Assembly: GCA_028868825.1 (NCBI GenBank)
Contig: JAGWTU010000038.1
Coordinates: forward strand, 1 to 49,185
Origin: Burkholderiales bacterium
GTDB taxonomy: Bacteria > Pseudomonadota > Gammaproteobacteria > Burkholderiales > Burkholderiaceae_C
Reading direction: 5' to 3'
DNA length: 49,185 bases
Made by a program: the position numbers and the translations under genes. Under the pieces are notes generated by a model. It made no database searches and was not told where the DNA came from. It worked only from the letters and a program-made list of their open reading frames with translations. Positions 16,438 to 24,950 of this stretch are shown piece after piece (position 1 is the first letter of the stretch; each line of letters opens with the position of its first letter).

Positions 16438-16545
16438 GTGAAACCCCCGAGCTCACTTCGTTCGCGGCCCCCCGGGCCACTCGGGGACCCTTCGGGTCCC
16501 TTGGGGCGCTCAGTGCCTTCGGCGCGGCCGGGCGGCACTGAGGCT
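16438..16545. repeat. GC-rich hairpin cluster (intergenic repeat-like)
   Basis: Between ppk1 and the next gene are at least two perfect hairpins: GGGACCC-TTC-GGGTCCC (16484-16500) and TCAGTGCC...GGCACTGA (16510-16517/16534-16541), plus the palindromic ccccgggc region around 16470. No T-run follows. The look is that of a dispersed extragenic palindromic element, but a single window cannot show copy number. Confidence 0.5.
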
Positions 16546-16552
16546 ATGTGGT

Positions 16553-16855
16553 CTAGGAGCCGGGAGCCACCTTGCGCGCGACGACCTGCGCCGCATGCGC
16601 CGTCGCCTGCGCGCCGCGCTCGACGCCGTGCGCCGCGGCGTGGACCGCGATGTCGATGCCATGCGCGGCCGCCCGCGCGCCGCGCTCGACGCCACTGGCG
16701 GCCGCCTGGGCGCCGCGCACGACGGCGTGCTCGACATGGGCGACGACGCCGGTGCCCGCGGCGGATTCAGGACTGGCGGTCGAAGTCTCGACGGCGGCTG
16801 CATGCAGCGCGACGGCGCCGAGCAGGGCGAAGATGAGCGATGCGCGGTGGATCAT
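16553..16855 (-). CDS. Small secreted Ala-rich protein with 11-residue repeats
   Basis: A 100-aa product starting MIHRASLIFALLGAVALHAAAVE, a clear signal peptide with probable cleavage near residue 20-21. From about residue 48 it consists of four 11-residue units: GAQAAASGVER, GARAAAHGIDI, AVHAAAHGVER and GAQATAHAAQV. Undecad repeats of this kind form amphipathic or right-handed coiled-coil helices. No family is recognised and the function is unknown; a periplasmic or outer-membrane-associated helical protein is the reasonable guess. The ATG at 16855 is chosen because the hydrophobic signal begins there. The next gene to the right is tRNA-Val. Confidence 0.65.
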   Translation of the reverse strand: MIHRASLIFALLGAVALHAAAVETSTASPESAAGTGVVAHVEHAVVRGAQAAASGVERGARAAAHGIDIAVHAAAHGVERGAQATAHAAQVVARKVAPGS

Positions 16856-17028
16856 GGGCTTCGGTGCGATGCGGCCGCGTTGGGGCCGGGAATCGGTTCG
16901 AGCCTGGCTGCGCGGCGCGGGTTCCGCGGCACCGTCCTCCGCTGCGGTCATCATGGTCAGCGAATGCAACTTGGCCTGCCCCGGGGCGCGAAACAGATGC
17001 GAAACAGATTCGAAACAAGCGCGAGTGA

Positions 17029-17103
17029 TGGTGGGCGGTGCAGGTTTCGAACCTGCGACCCCGTCGGTGTGAACGACGTGCTCTACCCCTGAGCTAACCG
17101 CCC
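17029..17103 (-). tRNA. tRNA-Val (anticodon CAC)
   Basis: A 75-nt cloverleaf with encoded CCA (17029-17031). Acceptor stem GGGCGGT/ACCGCCC (17097-17103/17033-17039); anticodon stem CGTCG/CGACG around the loop TTCACAC, with CAC at 17069-17071 reading GTG codons; T arm GCAGGTTCGAAACCTGC. It lies 32 bp after dnaQ on the same strand. Confidence 0.97.
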
Positions 17104-17135
17104 GGCTGCCGAAGACCTCGGCAACGAGCCCGCGA

Positions 17136-17858
17136 TTATGCCATGGCGTCGCTGAGCAGAATCCGACGCCAGACGGTCTTGCCGCCGCTGGCCTTGTCGA
17201 TGTCGGCGAGCACCGCCTCGTGCGCCGCCGCTTCGTCGTCGCCGGCACGCAGCACCGGCAGTTCGATGGCACCGAGGTCGGCGGCAACGCTGTGCGCCGG
17301 TCCGCGCGCCTGGGCATCGGCCGCTTCGATCAGCAGCGCATCCTGGCCCCGCGTCATGCGCAGGTAGACCTCGGCCAGCAGCCCGGCATCGAGCAGCGCG
17401 CCGTGCAACTCGCGCTGCCGGTTGTCGACCTCGAGCCGCTTGCACAGCGCGTCGAGCGAGTTGCTCTTGCCCGGGTACTGCTCGCGCGCCATCAGCAGGC
17501 TGTCGGTGATCTTCGCCGCGTGCTGCGCCAGCGGCCCCCGGCCCAGGCGGTGGAGTTCGGCATCGATGAATCCGACGTCGAAGGCGGCGTTGTGGATCAC
17601 GATCTCGGCGCCTTCGATGAAGGCCAGCACCTCGTCGGCGACGGCCGCGAAAGGCGGTTTGTCGGCGAGGAACTCGTCGGTGATGCCGTGCACGCGCAGC
17701 GCGTCGGGATGGCTGCTGCGCTGCGGATTGACGTAATGGTGCAGCGTGCGACCGGTGGGGCGCCGGCCGTCGAGCTCGATGCAGCCGATCTCGACGATGC
17801 GGTCGCCCTGCTCGGCCGACAGCCCGGTGGTCTCGGTGTCGAGGAAGATCTGCCTCAT
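17136..17858 (-). CDS. dnaQ: DNA polymerase III epsilon subunit (3'-5' proofreading exonuclease)
   Basis: A 240-aa DEDDh exonuclease. Exo I is FLDTETTG (residues 5-12), Exo II is IHNAAFDVGF (about 88-97) and Exo III is the HGALLDAGL segment (about 151-159) with its His and Asp. The C-terminal ~60 residues are the tether that binds the polymerase alpha subunit. It provides proofreading within the replicative polymerase. Its ATG overlaps the lgt stop (ATGA, 4 nt), so dnaQ is translated as the second gene of an lgt-dnaQ unit. Unlike in enterobacteria, rnhA is not adjacent. Confidence 0.96.
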   Translation of the reverse strand: MRQIFLDTETTGLSAEQGDRIVEIGCIELDGRRPTGRTLHHYVNPQRSSHPDALRVHGITDEFLADKPPFAAVADEVLAFIEGAEIVIHNAAFDVGFIDAELHRLGRGPLAQHAAKITDSLLMAREQYPGKSNSLDALCKRLEVDNRQRELHGALLDAGLLAEVYLRMTRGQDALLIEAADAQARGPAHSVAADLGAIELPVLRAGDDEAAAHEAVLADIDKASGGKTVWRRILLSDAMA

Positions 17859-18676
17859 CGCCCTGCCCCTGGCAACGTCGGCAGCGGCCGGCGGCCACAC
17901 CACCACCACAGCGCCGCGCCGCCGGCAATCATCGGCAGGCACAGCCATTGCCCCATGCTCATGCCCAGCGCGAGCACGCCGAGGAAGCTGTCGGGCTCGC
18001 GGAAATACTCGGCGACGAAGCGCAGCACGCCGTAGCCGACGACGAAGGCCGCGGCGACCTGCCCCGTGGATCGGCGCAGGCGGGCATAGAACCACAGCAG
18101 CACGAACAGCAGGCAGCCTTCGAGCAGGAATTCGTAGATCTCGGAGGGATGGCGCGGCACCATCGATCCGCTCTGCGGGAACACCATCGCCCAGGGCAGG
18201 CTCGGGTCGGCTGCGCGGCCCCAGAGTTCGCCGTTGATGAAGTTGCCGATGCGCACCGAGGCCAGACCGGTCGGCACGCAGGGCGCGACGACGTCCATCA
18301 CCTCGAGGTAGGGCCGGCCGGCGCGCCGCGCCCAGACCGCCATCGCCGCCATCACGCCGAGCAAGCCGCCGTGGAACGACATGCCGCCGCGCCAGACCAT
18401 GAAGATCTCGAGCGGGTGCGCGAGGTAGTCGCCGGGCTTGTAGAACAGCACGTAGCCGAGCCGGCCGCCGATGACGACGCCGAGCACGCCATAGAACAGC
18501 ATGTCCTCGATGTCGCGCCGGCCCCAGCCGGTGTCGGCGTACCAGGGTTTGCGCACGCGCAGCGTGCCCAGCGCGATGAAGAGCGCGAAGCCGACGAGGT
18601 AGGTCAGGCCGTACCAGTGGACCTGGAGCGGTCCGAGGCTGAAGGCGATGGGATCGAACTGCGGATGCACGAGCAT
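17855..18676 (-). CDS. lgt: Phosphatidylglycerol-prolipoprotein diacylglyceryl transferase
   Basis: A 273-aa polytopic inner-membrane enzyme with about seven hydrophobic segments. It transfers diacylglycerol from phosphatidylglycerol to the lipobox Cys of prolipoproteins. The Lgt signatures are present: HWYGLTYLVGF near the start, GGRLGYVLFYK, GGMSFHGG and the RIGNFINGELWG motif with its catalytic-region Arg. The ATG at 18676 gives the standard MLVHPQFDPIAF start. It is separated from the divergent ilvD by about 100 bp and overlaps dnaQ by 4 nt. Confidence 0.97.
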   Translation of the reverse strand: MLVHPQFDPIAFSLGPLQVHWYGLTYLVGFALFIALGTLRVRKPWYADTGWGRRDIEDMLFYGVLGVVIGGRLGYVLFYKPGDYLAHPLEIFMVWRGGMSFHGGLLGVMAAMAVWARRAGRPYLEVMDVVAPCVPTGLASVRIGNFINGELWGRAADPSLPWAMVFPQSGSMVPRHPSEIYEFLLEGCLLFVLLWFYARLRRSTGQVAAAFVVGYGVLRFVAEYFREPDSFLGVLALGMSMGQWLCLPMIAGGAALWWWCGRRPLPTLPGAGR

Positions 18677-18779
18677 CGATGGAACTCCTGGTCTCGGCCG
18701 CCATTGTCCATCGGCCGGCAGCCGGCACGGTCGGCGGCGAGGCGGTGCCGATAAACTCGGGGCTGCACTGGAGACCCCC

Positions 18780-20459
18780 ATGAGTTCGAACCGCCGATCC
18801 AAGAACATCACCGAAGGCGCGGCGCGCGCCCCCAACCGCAGCATGTACTACGCGATGGGCTATGTCGAAGGCGACTTCGGCAAGCCGATGATCGGCGTGG
18901 CCAACGGCCACAGCACGATCACGCCGTGCAACTCGGGGCTGCAGAAGCTGGCCGACGCGGCCGTCGTCGCGCTCAAGGAGGCGGGCGCGAACCCGCAGAT
19001 CTTCGGCACGCCGACGATCAGTGACGGCATGGCGATGGGCACCGAGGGCATGAAGTACAGCCTCGTGTCGCGCGAGGTCATCGCCGACTGCGTCGAGACC
19101 TGCGTCGGCGGCCAGTGGATGGACGGCGTGCTCGTCGTCGGCGGCTGCGACAAGAACATGCCGGGCGGCATGATGGGCATGCTGCGCGCCAACGTGCCGG
19201 CGATCTACGTCTACGGCGGCACCATCCTGCCGGGCCGCTACAAGGGCCAGGACCTCAACATCGTCAGCGTCTTCGAGGCCGTGGGCCAGTACAGCGCCGG
19301 CCGCATGAGCGAGGAGGACTTCTGCCAGATCGAGCGCCGCGCCATCCCCGGCAGCGGTTCCTGCGGCGGCATGTACACCGCCAACACGATGAGCTCGGCC
19401 TTCGAGGCGCTGGGCATGAGCCTGCCCTACTCCAGCACGATGGCCAATGTCGAGGACGAGATCGTCGAGCGCACGCGCGCCGCCGCGGTCGCGCTCGTCG
19501 ACGCGGTCGACAAGGACCTCAAGCCGCGCGACATCGTCACGAAGAAGAGCATCGAGAACGCCGTCGCCGTGATCATGGCCACCGGCGGCTCGACGAACGC
19601 CGTGCTGCATTTCCTGGCCATCGCCCATGCGGCCGGCGTCGAGTGGACGATCGACGATTTCGAGCGCGTGCGCCGCCGCTCGCCGGTGCTGTGCGACCTC
19701 AAGCCCAGCGGCCGCTACCTGGCGATCGACCTGCACCGCGCCGGCGGCATCCCGGCGGTGATGAAGACGCTGCTCGACGGCGGCCTGCTGCATGGCGAGT
19801 GCATGACGATCACCGGCAAGACGGTGGCCGAGAACCTCGCCGACGTGGCGCCGCTGCGCGCCGACCAGGACGTGATCCGGCCGCTGGCCAAGCCGATGTA
19901 CGCCGAGGGCCATCTCGCGATCCTCAAGGGCAACCTCAGCACCGAGGGCTGCGTGGCGAAGATCACCGGGCTGAAGAACCCGGTGATGACCGGGCCGGCG
20001 CGCGTCTTCGACGACGAGCAGTCGGCGCTGGCGGCGATCATGGGCAACCGCATCGTCGCCGGCGACGTGATGGTGCTGCGCTACCTCGGCCCCAAGGGGG
20101 GACCCGGCATGCCCGAGATGCTCGCGCCCACCGGCGCGCTGATCGGCCAGGGCCTGGGCGAGAGCGTCGGCCTGATCACCGACGGGCGCTTCAGCGGCGG
20201 CACCTGGGGCATGGTCGTCGGCCATGTCTCGCCCGAGGCCCATGCGGGCGGGCTGATCGCGCTCGTGCACGAGGGCGACAGCATCACGATCGACGCCCAC
20301 CGCCTGCTGCTGCAACTCAATGTCGACGACGCCGAGATCGCGCGCCGGCGCGCGGCCTGGAAGCAGCCGGCGCCGCGCTACACGCGCGGCGTGCTGGCCA
20401 AGTTCGCGCGCAACGCCTCGAGCGCGAGCAGCGGCGCGGTGCTGGACGGCGACGACTGA
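18780..20459 (+). CDS. ilvD: Dihydroxy-acid dehydratase
   Basis: A 559-aa IlvD/EDD-family enzyme of branched-chain amino-acid and pantothenate synthesis, converting 2,3-dihydroxy-isovalerate or -methylvalerate to the 2-keto acid. Three conserved cysteines, Cys50 (TPCNSG), Cys123 (GGCDKNMPG) and Cys195 (GSGSCGGMYT), indicate the [2Fe-2S] type. The ATG at 18780 has ggag 7 bp upstream and gives the usual MSSNRRSKNITEG start. It stands alone, divergent from lgt. A run of overlapping TGATCGATC palindromes follows the stop codon (20458-20481) without a T-run. Confidence 0.97.
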   Translation: MSSNRRSKNITEGAARAPNRSMYYAMGYVEGDFGKPMIGVANGHSTITPCNSGLQKLADAAVVALKEAGANPQIFGTPTISDGMAMGTEGMKYSLVSREVIADCVETCVGGQWMDGVLVVGGCDKNMPGGMMGMLRANVPAIYVYGGTILPGRYKGQDLNIVSVFEAVGQYSAGRMSEEDFCQIERRAIPGSGSCGGMYTANTMSSAFEALGMSLPYSSTMANVEDEIVERTRAAAVALVDAVDKDLKPRDIVTKKSIENAVAVIMATGGSTNAVLHFLAIAHAAGVEWTIDDFERVRRRSPVLCDLKPSGRYLAIDLHRAGGIPAVMKTLLDGGLLHGECMTITGKTVAENLADVAPLRADQDVIRPLAKPMYAEGHLAILKGNLSTEGCVAKITGLKNPVMTGPARVFDDEQSALAAIMGNRIVAGDVMVLRYLGPKGGPGMPEMLAPTGALIGQGLGESVGLITDGRFSGGTWGMVVGHVSPEAHAGGLIALVHEGDSITIDAHRLLLQLNVDDAEIARRRAAWKQPAPRYTRGVLAKFARNASSASSGAVLDGDD

Positions 20460-20475
20460 TCGATCGACTGATCGA

Positions 20476-20826
20476 TCAGAGCGTCGGGTCGCGCCGCGGC
20501 GGCTCGTCGGGCGGCCGCGTGTCTTCCTGCATCGTCGGGTCGGCCGAGGCGCTGCGCGCGAGGTCGCGTTGGTGCTTGGTCGCGGCGCGTTCGCGGCGGC
20601 GGCTCAGGCCCAGCGATTCGAGCGCCTGCTCGCGCCGCTCCTCCTTGCGCTTGGCCATCTTCTCCATCGCCTTGCGCTTGGTCCAGCCGCTGGAATCGGC
20701 GAATTCCCACCAGAGAATGGCCAGCCCGAAAGGCGCGAGCACGAACCACCAGGGCAGGTGGCCGAAAATGCCGAACTCCGCCCATTTGGCGATGAGCAGC
20801 AGCAGACCGATGACGACCAATGGCAT
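20476..20826 (-). CDS. Small Trp-rich membrane protein (TIGR04438-like)
   Basis: A 116-aa protein with two short hydrophobic segments (PLVVIGLLLLIAKW and PWWFVLAPFGLAILWW) followed by a highly charged helix, GWTKRKAMEKMAKRKEERRE. This is the pattern of the Burkholderiales 'small Trp-rich protein' family, function unknown. This member has an extra ~45-residue hydrophilic C-terminus. A very good Shine-Dalgarno (ggggaggt, 7 bp from the ATG) fixes the start. The ATG shares its CATG with the start of the divergent cytochrome c gene, so there is no intergenic space between them. Confidence 0.85.
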   Translation of the reverse strand: MPLVVIGLLLLIAKWAEFGIFGHLPWWFVLAPFGLAILWWEFADSSGWTKRKAMEKMAKRKEERREQALESLGLSRRRERAATKHQRDLARSASADPTMQEDTRPPDEPPRRDPTL

Positions 20827-21163
20827 GAAACGACCTCCCCGCGCCACTGTAGCGCATGCGCTGACGGCCCTCGCCGTGGCCACCGCGCTGCCCACGGCCG
20901 CGGCGCCCGCGGTGCCCGATCTGGCACGCGAGCGCCATTGCATGAACTGCCACGCGCTCGACCGCAAGCTCGTCGGGCCGGCGCTCGAGGACGTGGCCAA
21001 GCGCTACGCCGGCCAGGGCGCGATGCTGCCCAAGCTGGCCGCGAAGGTGGTCAGCGGCGGCGGCGGCGCCTGGGGGCCGGTGCCGATGCCGGCGAATCCG
21101 CAGGTGACGCCCGACGAGGCCCGGCAGCTGGTGGCCTGGGTGCTGTCGTTGAAGCGGAAATAG
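20825..21163 (+). CDS. Class I c-type cytochrome (c551/c552-like)
   Basis: A 112-aa exported monoheme cytochrome c. A signal peptide (VAHALTALAVATALPTAAA) is followed by the heme-attachment motif CMNCH (about residues 38-42), and WGPVPMPAN near residue 90 supplies the Met axial ligand. The length after cleavage (~85 aa) fits periplasmic electron-shuttle cytochromes of the c551/c552 group. The ATG at 20825 overlaps the divergent start of the Trp-rich gene; an in-frame ATG at 20810 would overlap more. No clear Shine-Dalgarno precedes either. A perfect hairpin follows the stop by 4 bp. Confidence 0.9.
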   Translation: MKRPPRATVAHALTALAVATALPTAAAPAVPDLARERHCMNCHALDRKLVGPALEDVAKRYAGQGAMLPKLAAKVVSGGGGAWGPVPMPANPQVTPDEARQLVAWVLSLKRK

Positions 21164-21167
21164 AAAC

Positions 21168-21183
21168 GGGGCCTGCAGGCCCC
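21168..21183. terminator. Hairpin between convergent cytochrome c and acs genes
   Basis: The perfect palindrome GGGGCCTGCAGGCCCC lies between the two convergent 3' ends (21163 and 21212). It is symmetric, so it could serve both directions. No T-run follows, so it may act as a Rho-assisted terminator or mRNA 3'-end stabiliser rather than a classical intrinsic terminator. Confidence 0.5.
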
Positions 21184-21211
21184 ATTCGATCGCAAGCGGG
21201 CCTTCAGTGGC

Positions 21212-23188
21212 TCAGTAGGTTTCCCCCAGTTGCTCGAGGATGGCCGGGTTCTCGAGCGTCGAGGTGTCCTGCGTGATCGCCTCGCCCTTGGCGATGCTGC
21301 GCAGCAGCCGGCGCATGATCTTGCCGCTGCGCGTCTTCGGCAGGTTGTCGCCGAAGCGGATGTCCTTGGGCTTGGCGATCGGGCCGATCTCCTTGGCCAC
21401 CCAGTTGCGCAGCTCGGCGGCGATCTTCTTGGCCTCGTCACCGCTCGGGCGGCTGCGCTTGAGGACGACGAAGGCGCAGATCGCCTCGCCCGTCGTGTCG
21501 TCGGGGCGGCCGACGACGGCGGCCTCGGCGACGAGGTCGGTGCAGCTGACGAGCGCCGATTCGATCTCCATCGTGCCCATGCGGTGGCCCGAAACGTTGA
21601 GCACGTCGTCGATGCGGCCGGTGATCGTGAAGTAGCCGGTCTTGGCGTCGCGGATCGCGCCGTCGCCGGCGAGGTAGTAGCCCTTGAGCTCGGGCGGGTA
21701 GTAGCTCTTGACGAAGCGCTCGTCGTCGCCCCAGATCGTGCGGATCATGCTCGGCCAGGGCTTCTTGATGACGAGGATGCCGCCGCTGCCGTTGGGCACG
21801 TCGGCACCGGTCTCGTCGACGATGGCCGCGGCGATGCCCGGGAACGGCAGCGTGCAGCTGCCCGGCACCATCGGCGTGGCGCCCGGCATCGGCGTGATCA
21901 CGTGGCCGCCGGTCTCGGTCTGCCAGAAGGTGTCGACGATCGGGCAACGGCCGCCGCCGACCTTCTGGTAGTACCACTCCCAGGCCGCCGGGTTGATCGG
22001 CTCGCCGACCGAGCCGAGGATGCGCAGGCTGCTCAAGTCGCTGCGGTCGGGGTGCACGGCCGGGTTGCTCTCGGCCGCCTTGATCAGCGAGCGGATCGCG
22101 GTGGGCGCGGTGTAGAAGACCGAGACCTTGTGCTTCTCGATCATCTTCCAGAAGCGCGCCGCGTCGGGATAGGTCGGCACGCCCTCGAACACGACCTCGG
22201 TGCCGCCCAGGGCCAGCGGGCCGTAGGTGATGTAGCTGTGGCCGGTGACCCAGCCGATGTCGGCCGTGCACCAGAAGACGTCGTCGTCCTTGAGGTCGAA
22301 GGTCCAGGCCGTCGTCAGCGCCGCGTGCAGCAGGTAGCCGCCGGTGCTGTGCTGCACGCCCTTGGGCTTGCCGGTGCTGCCGCTGGTGTAGAGCAGGAAC
22401 AGCGGATGCTCGGCGCTGACCCACTCGGGCTCGCAGGTCGTCGGCTGGCCGGCCATCTCCTCGTGCAGCCAGCGGTCGCGCGCCGGGTTCCAGGCGATCT
22501 TGCCGCCGGTGCGCTTGTAGACGAGCACGTTGGCGACCGTCTCGCAGCCGCCCATCGCGATCGCCTCGTCGACGATGGCCTTCAGCGGCAGGCTCTTGCC
22601 GCCGCGCGCCTGCTCGTCGGCGGTGATCACCATCACGGCGCCGGCGCCCTCGACGCGGTCGCGCACGCTCTGCGCCGAGAAGCCGCCGAAGACGACCGAG
22701 TGGATGGCGCCGATGCGCGCGCAGGCCTGCATCGCGGCCACGCCCTCGACGCTCATGCTCATGTAGATGACGACGCGGTCGCCCTTCTTGACGCCGCGCG
22801 CCTTCAGCGCGTTGGCGAACTGGCAGACCTGGGCCAGCAACTGGGCGTAGCTGACCTTGGTGACGGCGCCGTCGTTGGCCTCGAAGATGATCGCCGTCTT
22901 GGCGCCCAGGCCGCGCTCGACGTTGCGGTCCAGGCAGTTGTAGCTGACGTTGAGCGTGCCGTCCTCGAACCACTTGTAGAACGGCGCCTTGGAGCTGTCG
23001 AGCACCTTCGTGAACGGCGTCTTCCAGGTCACGAATTCCTTGGCCAGGCGGCCCCAGTAGCCCTCGTGGTCGCGCTCGGCCTCGTCGACCAGCGCCTGGT
23101 AGGCCGCCATGCCGGAGACGCGCGCCTCGGCCACCAGCGCCGCGGGGGGCTCGTGGATCTTGAGTTCGGTCGGATGGTCGTTGGACAT
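21212..23188 (-). CDS. acs: Acetyl-CoA synthetase (AMP-forming)
   Basis: A 658-aa ANL-superfamily enzyme that activates acetate to acetyl-CoA via acetyl-AMP. Visible motifs are the N-terminal Acs domain (YWGRLAKEFVTWKTPF), the P-loop TSGSTGKPKG, DTFWQTETGGH, and the C-terminal SGKIMRRLLR with the catalytic, reversibly acetylated Lys. The length is standard. The ATG at 23188 has a strong aggag upstream (caggagacaagcATG). It is divergent from the fumarase gene across a 214-bp region that carries an 11-bp inverted repeat. Confidence 0.98.
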   Translation of the reverse strand: MSNDHPTELKIHEPPAALVAEARVSGMAAYQALVDEAERDHEGYWGRLAKEFVTWKTPFTKVLDSSKAPFYKWFEDGTLNVSYNCLDRNVERGLGAKTAIIFEANDGAVTKVSYAQLLAQVCQFANALKARGVKKGDRVVIYMSMSVEGVAAMQACARIGAIHSVVFGGFSAQSVRDRVEGAGAVMVITADEQARGGKSLPLKAIVDEAIAMGGCETVANVLVYKRTGGKIAWNPARDRWLHEEMAGQPTTCEPEWVSAEHPLFLLYTSGSTGKPKGVQHSTGGYLLHAALTTAWTFDLKDDDVFWCTADIGWVTGHSYITYGPLALGGTEVVFEGVPTYPDAARFWKMIEKHKVSVFYTAPTAIRSLIKAAESNPAVHPDRSDLSSLRILGSVGEPINPAAWEWYYQKVGGGRCPIVDTFWQTETGGHVITPMPGATPMVPGSCTLPFPGIAAAIVDETGADVPNGSGGILVIKKPWPSMIRTIWGDDERFVKSYYPPELKGYYLAGDGAIRDAKTGYFTITGRIDDVLNVSGHRMGTMEIESALVSCTDLVAEAAVVGRPDDTTGEAICAFVVLKRSRPSGDEAKKIAAELRNWVAKEIGPIAKPKDIRFGDNLPKTRSGKIMRRLLRSIAKGEAITQDTSTLENPAILEQLGETY

Positions 23189-23242
23189 GCTTGTCTCCTG
23201 CGGGATGGTCTGGTTTCGAGGGTCACTGATCGGATGCGAAAG

Positions 23243-23383
23243 CTAAGCGTGCCCTCTGACTGACCCCTTACGCAAGGGTGGAAGTCCGGCATCGGGGATG
23301 GATACCCTGGCGGTGCGGACCCCGGGTCATGACCGGCGTCAGCCTGCGAGCGCTTCGCTGTCGCTACACTTTGGCACGCTTAG
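23243..23383. promoter_or_regulatory. Paired 11-bp motif in the acs/fumarase divergent region
   Basis: CTAAGCGTGCC (23243-23253) and GGCACGCTTAG (23373-23383) are exact inverted copies. Relative to its own gene each reads GGCACGCTTAG, about 55 bp before acs and 20 bp before the fumarase ATG. A TACACT at 23365-23370 may be the fumarase -10. The pairing suggests a shared regulator-binding site. Confidence 0.45.
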
Positions 23384-23402
23384 TCCACTCCGGCAGCCTT
23401 CC

Positions 23403-24929
23403 ATGACCACGACCATCCGCCGCGCCGACCTCGTCGAGACCGTCGCCGCCGCGCTCCAGTACATCTCCTACTACCACCCGGCCGACTACATCGCCCACCT
23501 CGCGCGCGCCTACGAGCGCGAGCGCTCGCCGGCCGCGCGCGACGCGATCGCCCAGATCCTCACCAACTCGCGGCTGTGCGCCGAGGGCAAGCGGCCGCTG
23601 TGCCAGGACACCGGCATCGTCAACGTCTTCCTCGACATCGGCATGAACGTGCGCTTCGAGGGCTGCGACGACGGCCTCGATGGCGCCATCAACGAGGGCG
23701 TGCGCCGCGGCTACCTCGACCCCGACAACAAGCTGCGCGCCTCGCTGCTGTCCGACCCGATCTTCGAGCGCAAGAACACCAAGGACAACACGCCCGCGGT
23801 GATCCACATGCGCCTCGTGCCCGGCGACAAGGTCGGCATCAACATCGCCGCCAAGGGCGGCGGCAGCGAGAACAAGAGCAAGTTCGTGATGATGAATCCC
23901 AGCGACAGCCTCGTCGACTGGGTGCTGAAGACGGTGCCGCAGATGGGCGCCGGCTGGTGCCCGCCGGGGATGCTGGGCATCGGCGTCGGCGGCACGGCCG
24001 AGAAGGCGATGCTGCTGGCCAAGGAATCGCTGATGGAGCCGATCGACATGTTCGAGCTGCTCGCGCGCGGGCCGGCGAACAAGCTCGAGGAGCTGCGCAT
24101 CGAGCTCTACGAGAAGGTCAATGCGCTGGGCATCGGCGCCCAGGGGCTGGGCGGGCTGACGACGGTGCTCGACGTCAAGATCGCGACCTTCCCGACGCAT
24201 GCCGCGAGCAAGCCGGTGGCGATGATCCCGAACTGCGCCGCCACCCGCCACGCCCATCTCGTGCTCGACGGCAGCGGCCCGGCCTTCCTCGAGCCGCCGA
24301 GCCTGGACCTCTGGCCCGACGTCAAGTGGGCGCCCGACTACAACAAGAGCCAGCGCGTCGACCTCAACACGCTGACGCCGGCGCAGGTCGCGGCCTGGAA
24401 GCCGGGCCAGACGCTGCTACTCAGCGGCAAGATGCTGACCGGGCGCGACGCCGCGCACAAGCGCATCCAGGAGATGCTCGACCGCGGCGAGAAGCTGCCG
24501 GTGGATTTCACGAACCGCGTCATCTACTACGTCGGCCCGGTCGATCCGGTGCGCGACGAGGTCGTCGGCCCGGCCGGCCCGACGACGGCCACGCGCATGG
24601 ACAAGTTCACCGAGATGATGCTGGCGCGGACCGGGCTCATCAGCATGATCGGCAAGGCCGAGCGCGGCCCGGTCGCGATCGAGGCCATACGCAAGCACCG
24701 TAGCGCCTACCTGATGGCCGTCGGCGGCGCCGCCTACCTCGTCGCCAAGGCGATCAAGGGGGCCCAGGTGCTGGGCTTCGCCGACCTCGGGATGGAGGCG
24801 ATCTACGAGTTCGACGTCGTGGACATGCCGGTGACGGTGGCCGTCGATTCGTCGGGCACGAGCGTGCACAACACCGGCCCCGCCGAATGGCAGGCGAAGA
24901 TCGGCAAGATCCCGGTCAACGTGGCTTGA
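23403..24929 (+). CDS. fumA: Fumarate hydratase class I
   Basis: A 508-aa [4Fe-4S] fumarase of the heat-labile FumA/FumB type, interconverting fumarate and malate in the TCA cycle. Conserved features include CAEGKRPLCQDTG (Cys59, Cys67), GGGSENKSKF, a further Cys in MIPNCAATRH, and the C-terminal beta-type domain with PTTATRMDKF and HNTGP. The ATG at 23403 is at the start of similarity. It is cotranscribed or nearly so with the YciO-type gene 21 bp downstream. The symbol follows E. coli FumA; the distinction from FumB cannot be made. Confidence 0.95.
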   Translation: MTTTIRRADLVETVAAALQYISYYHPADYIAHLARAYERERSPAARDAIAQILTNSRLCAEGKRPLCQDTGIVNVFLDIGMNVRFEGCDDGLDGAINEGVRRGYLDPDNKLRASLLSDPIFERKNTKDNTPAVIHMRLVPGDKVGINIAAKGGGSENKSKFVMMNPSDSLVDWVLKTVPQMGAGWCPPGMLGIGVGGTAEKAMLLAKESLMEPIDMFELLARGPANKLEELRIELYEKVNALGIGAQGLGGLTTVLDVKIATFPTHAASKPVAMIPNCAATRHAHLVLDGSGPAFLEPPSLDLWPDVKWAPDYNKSQRVDLNTLTPAQVAAWKPGQTLLLSGKMLTGRDAAHKRIQEMLDRGEKLPVDFTNRVIYYVGPVDPVRDEVVGPAGPTTATRMDKFTEMMLARTGLISMIGKAERGPVAIEAIRKHRSAYLMAVGGAAYLVAKAIKGAQVLGFADLGMEAIYEFDVVDMPVTVAVDSSGTSVHNTGPAEWQAKIGKIPVNVA

Positions 24930-24950
24930 ACCGGCGCCGTTGAACCAGCG

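Noticed and set aside
18747..18754. GCCGATAA upstream of ilvD as a sigma28 -10
   Set aside because: No TAAAGTTT-like element 11 bp upstream, and ilvD is not a motility gene.
20458..20481. TGATCGATC repeats after ilvD as a terminator
   Set aside because: The palindromes are AT/GC mixed and short, overlap one another, and no T-run follows.
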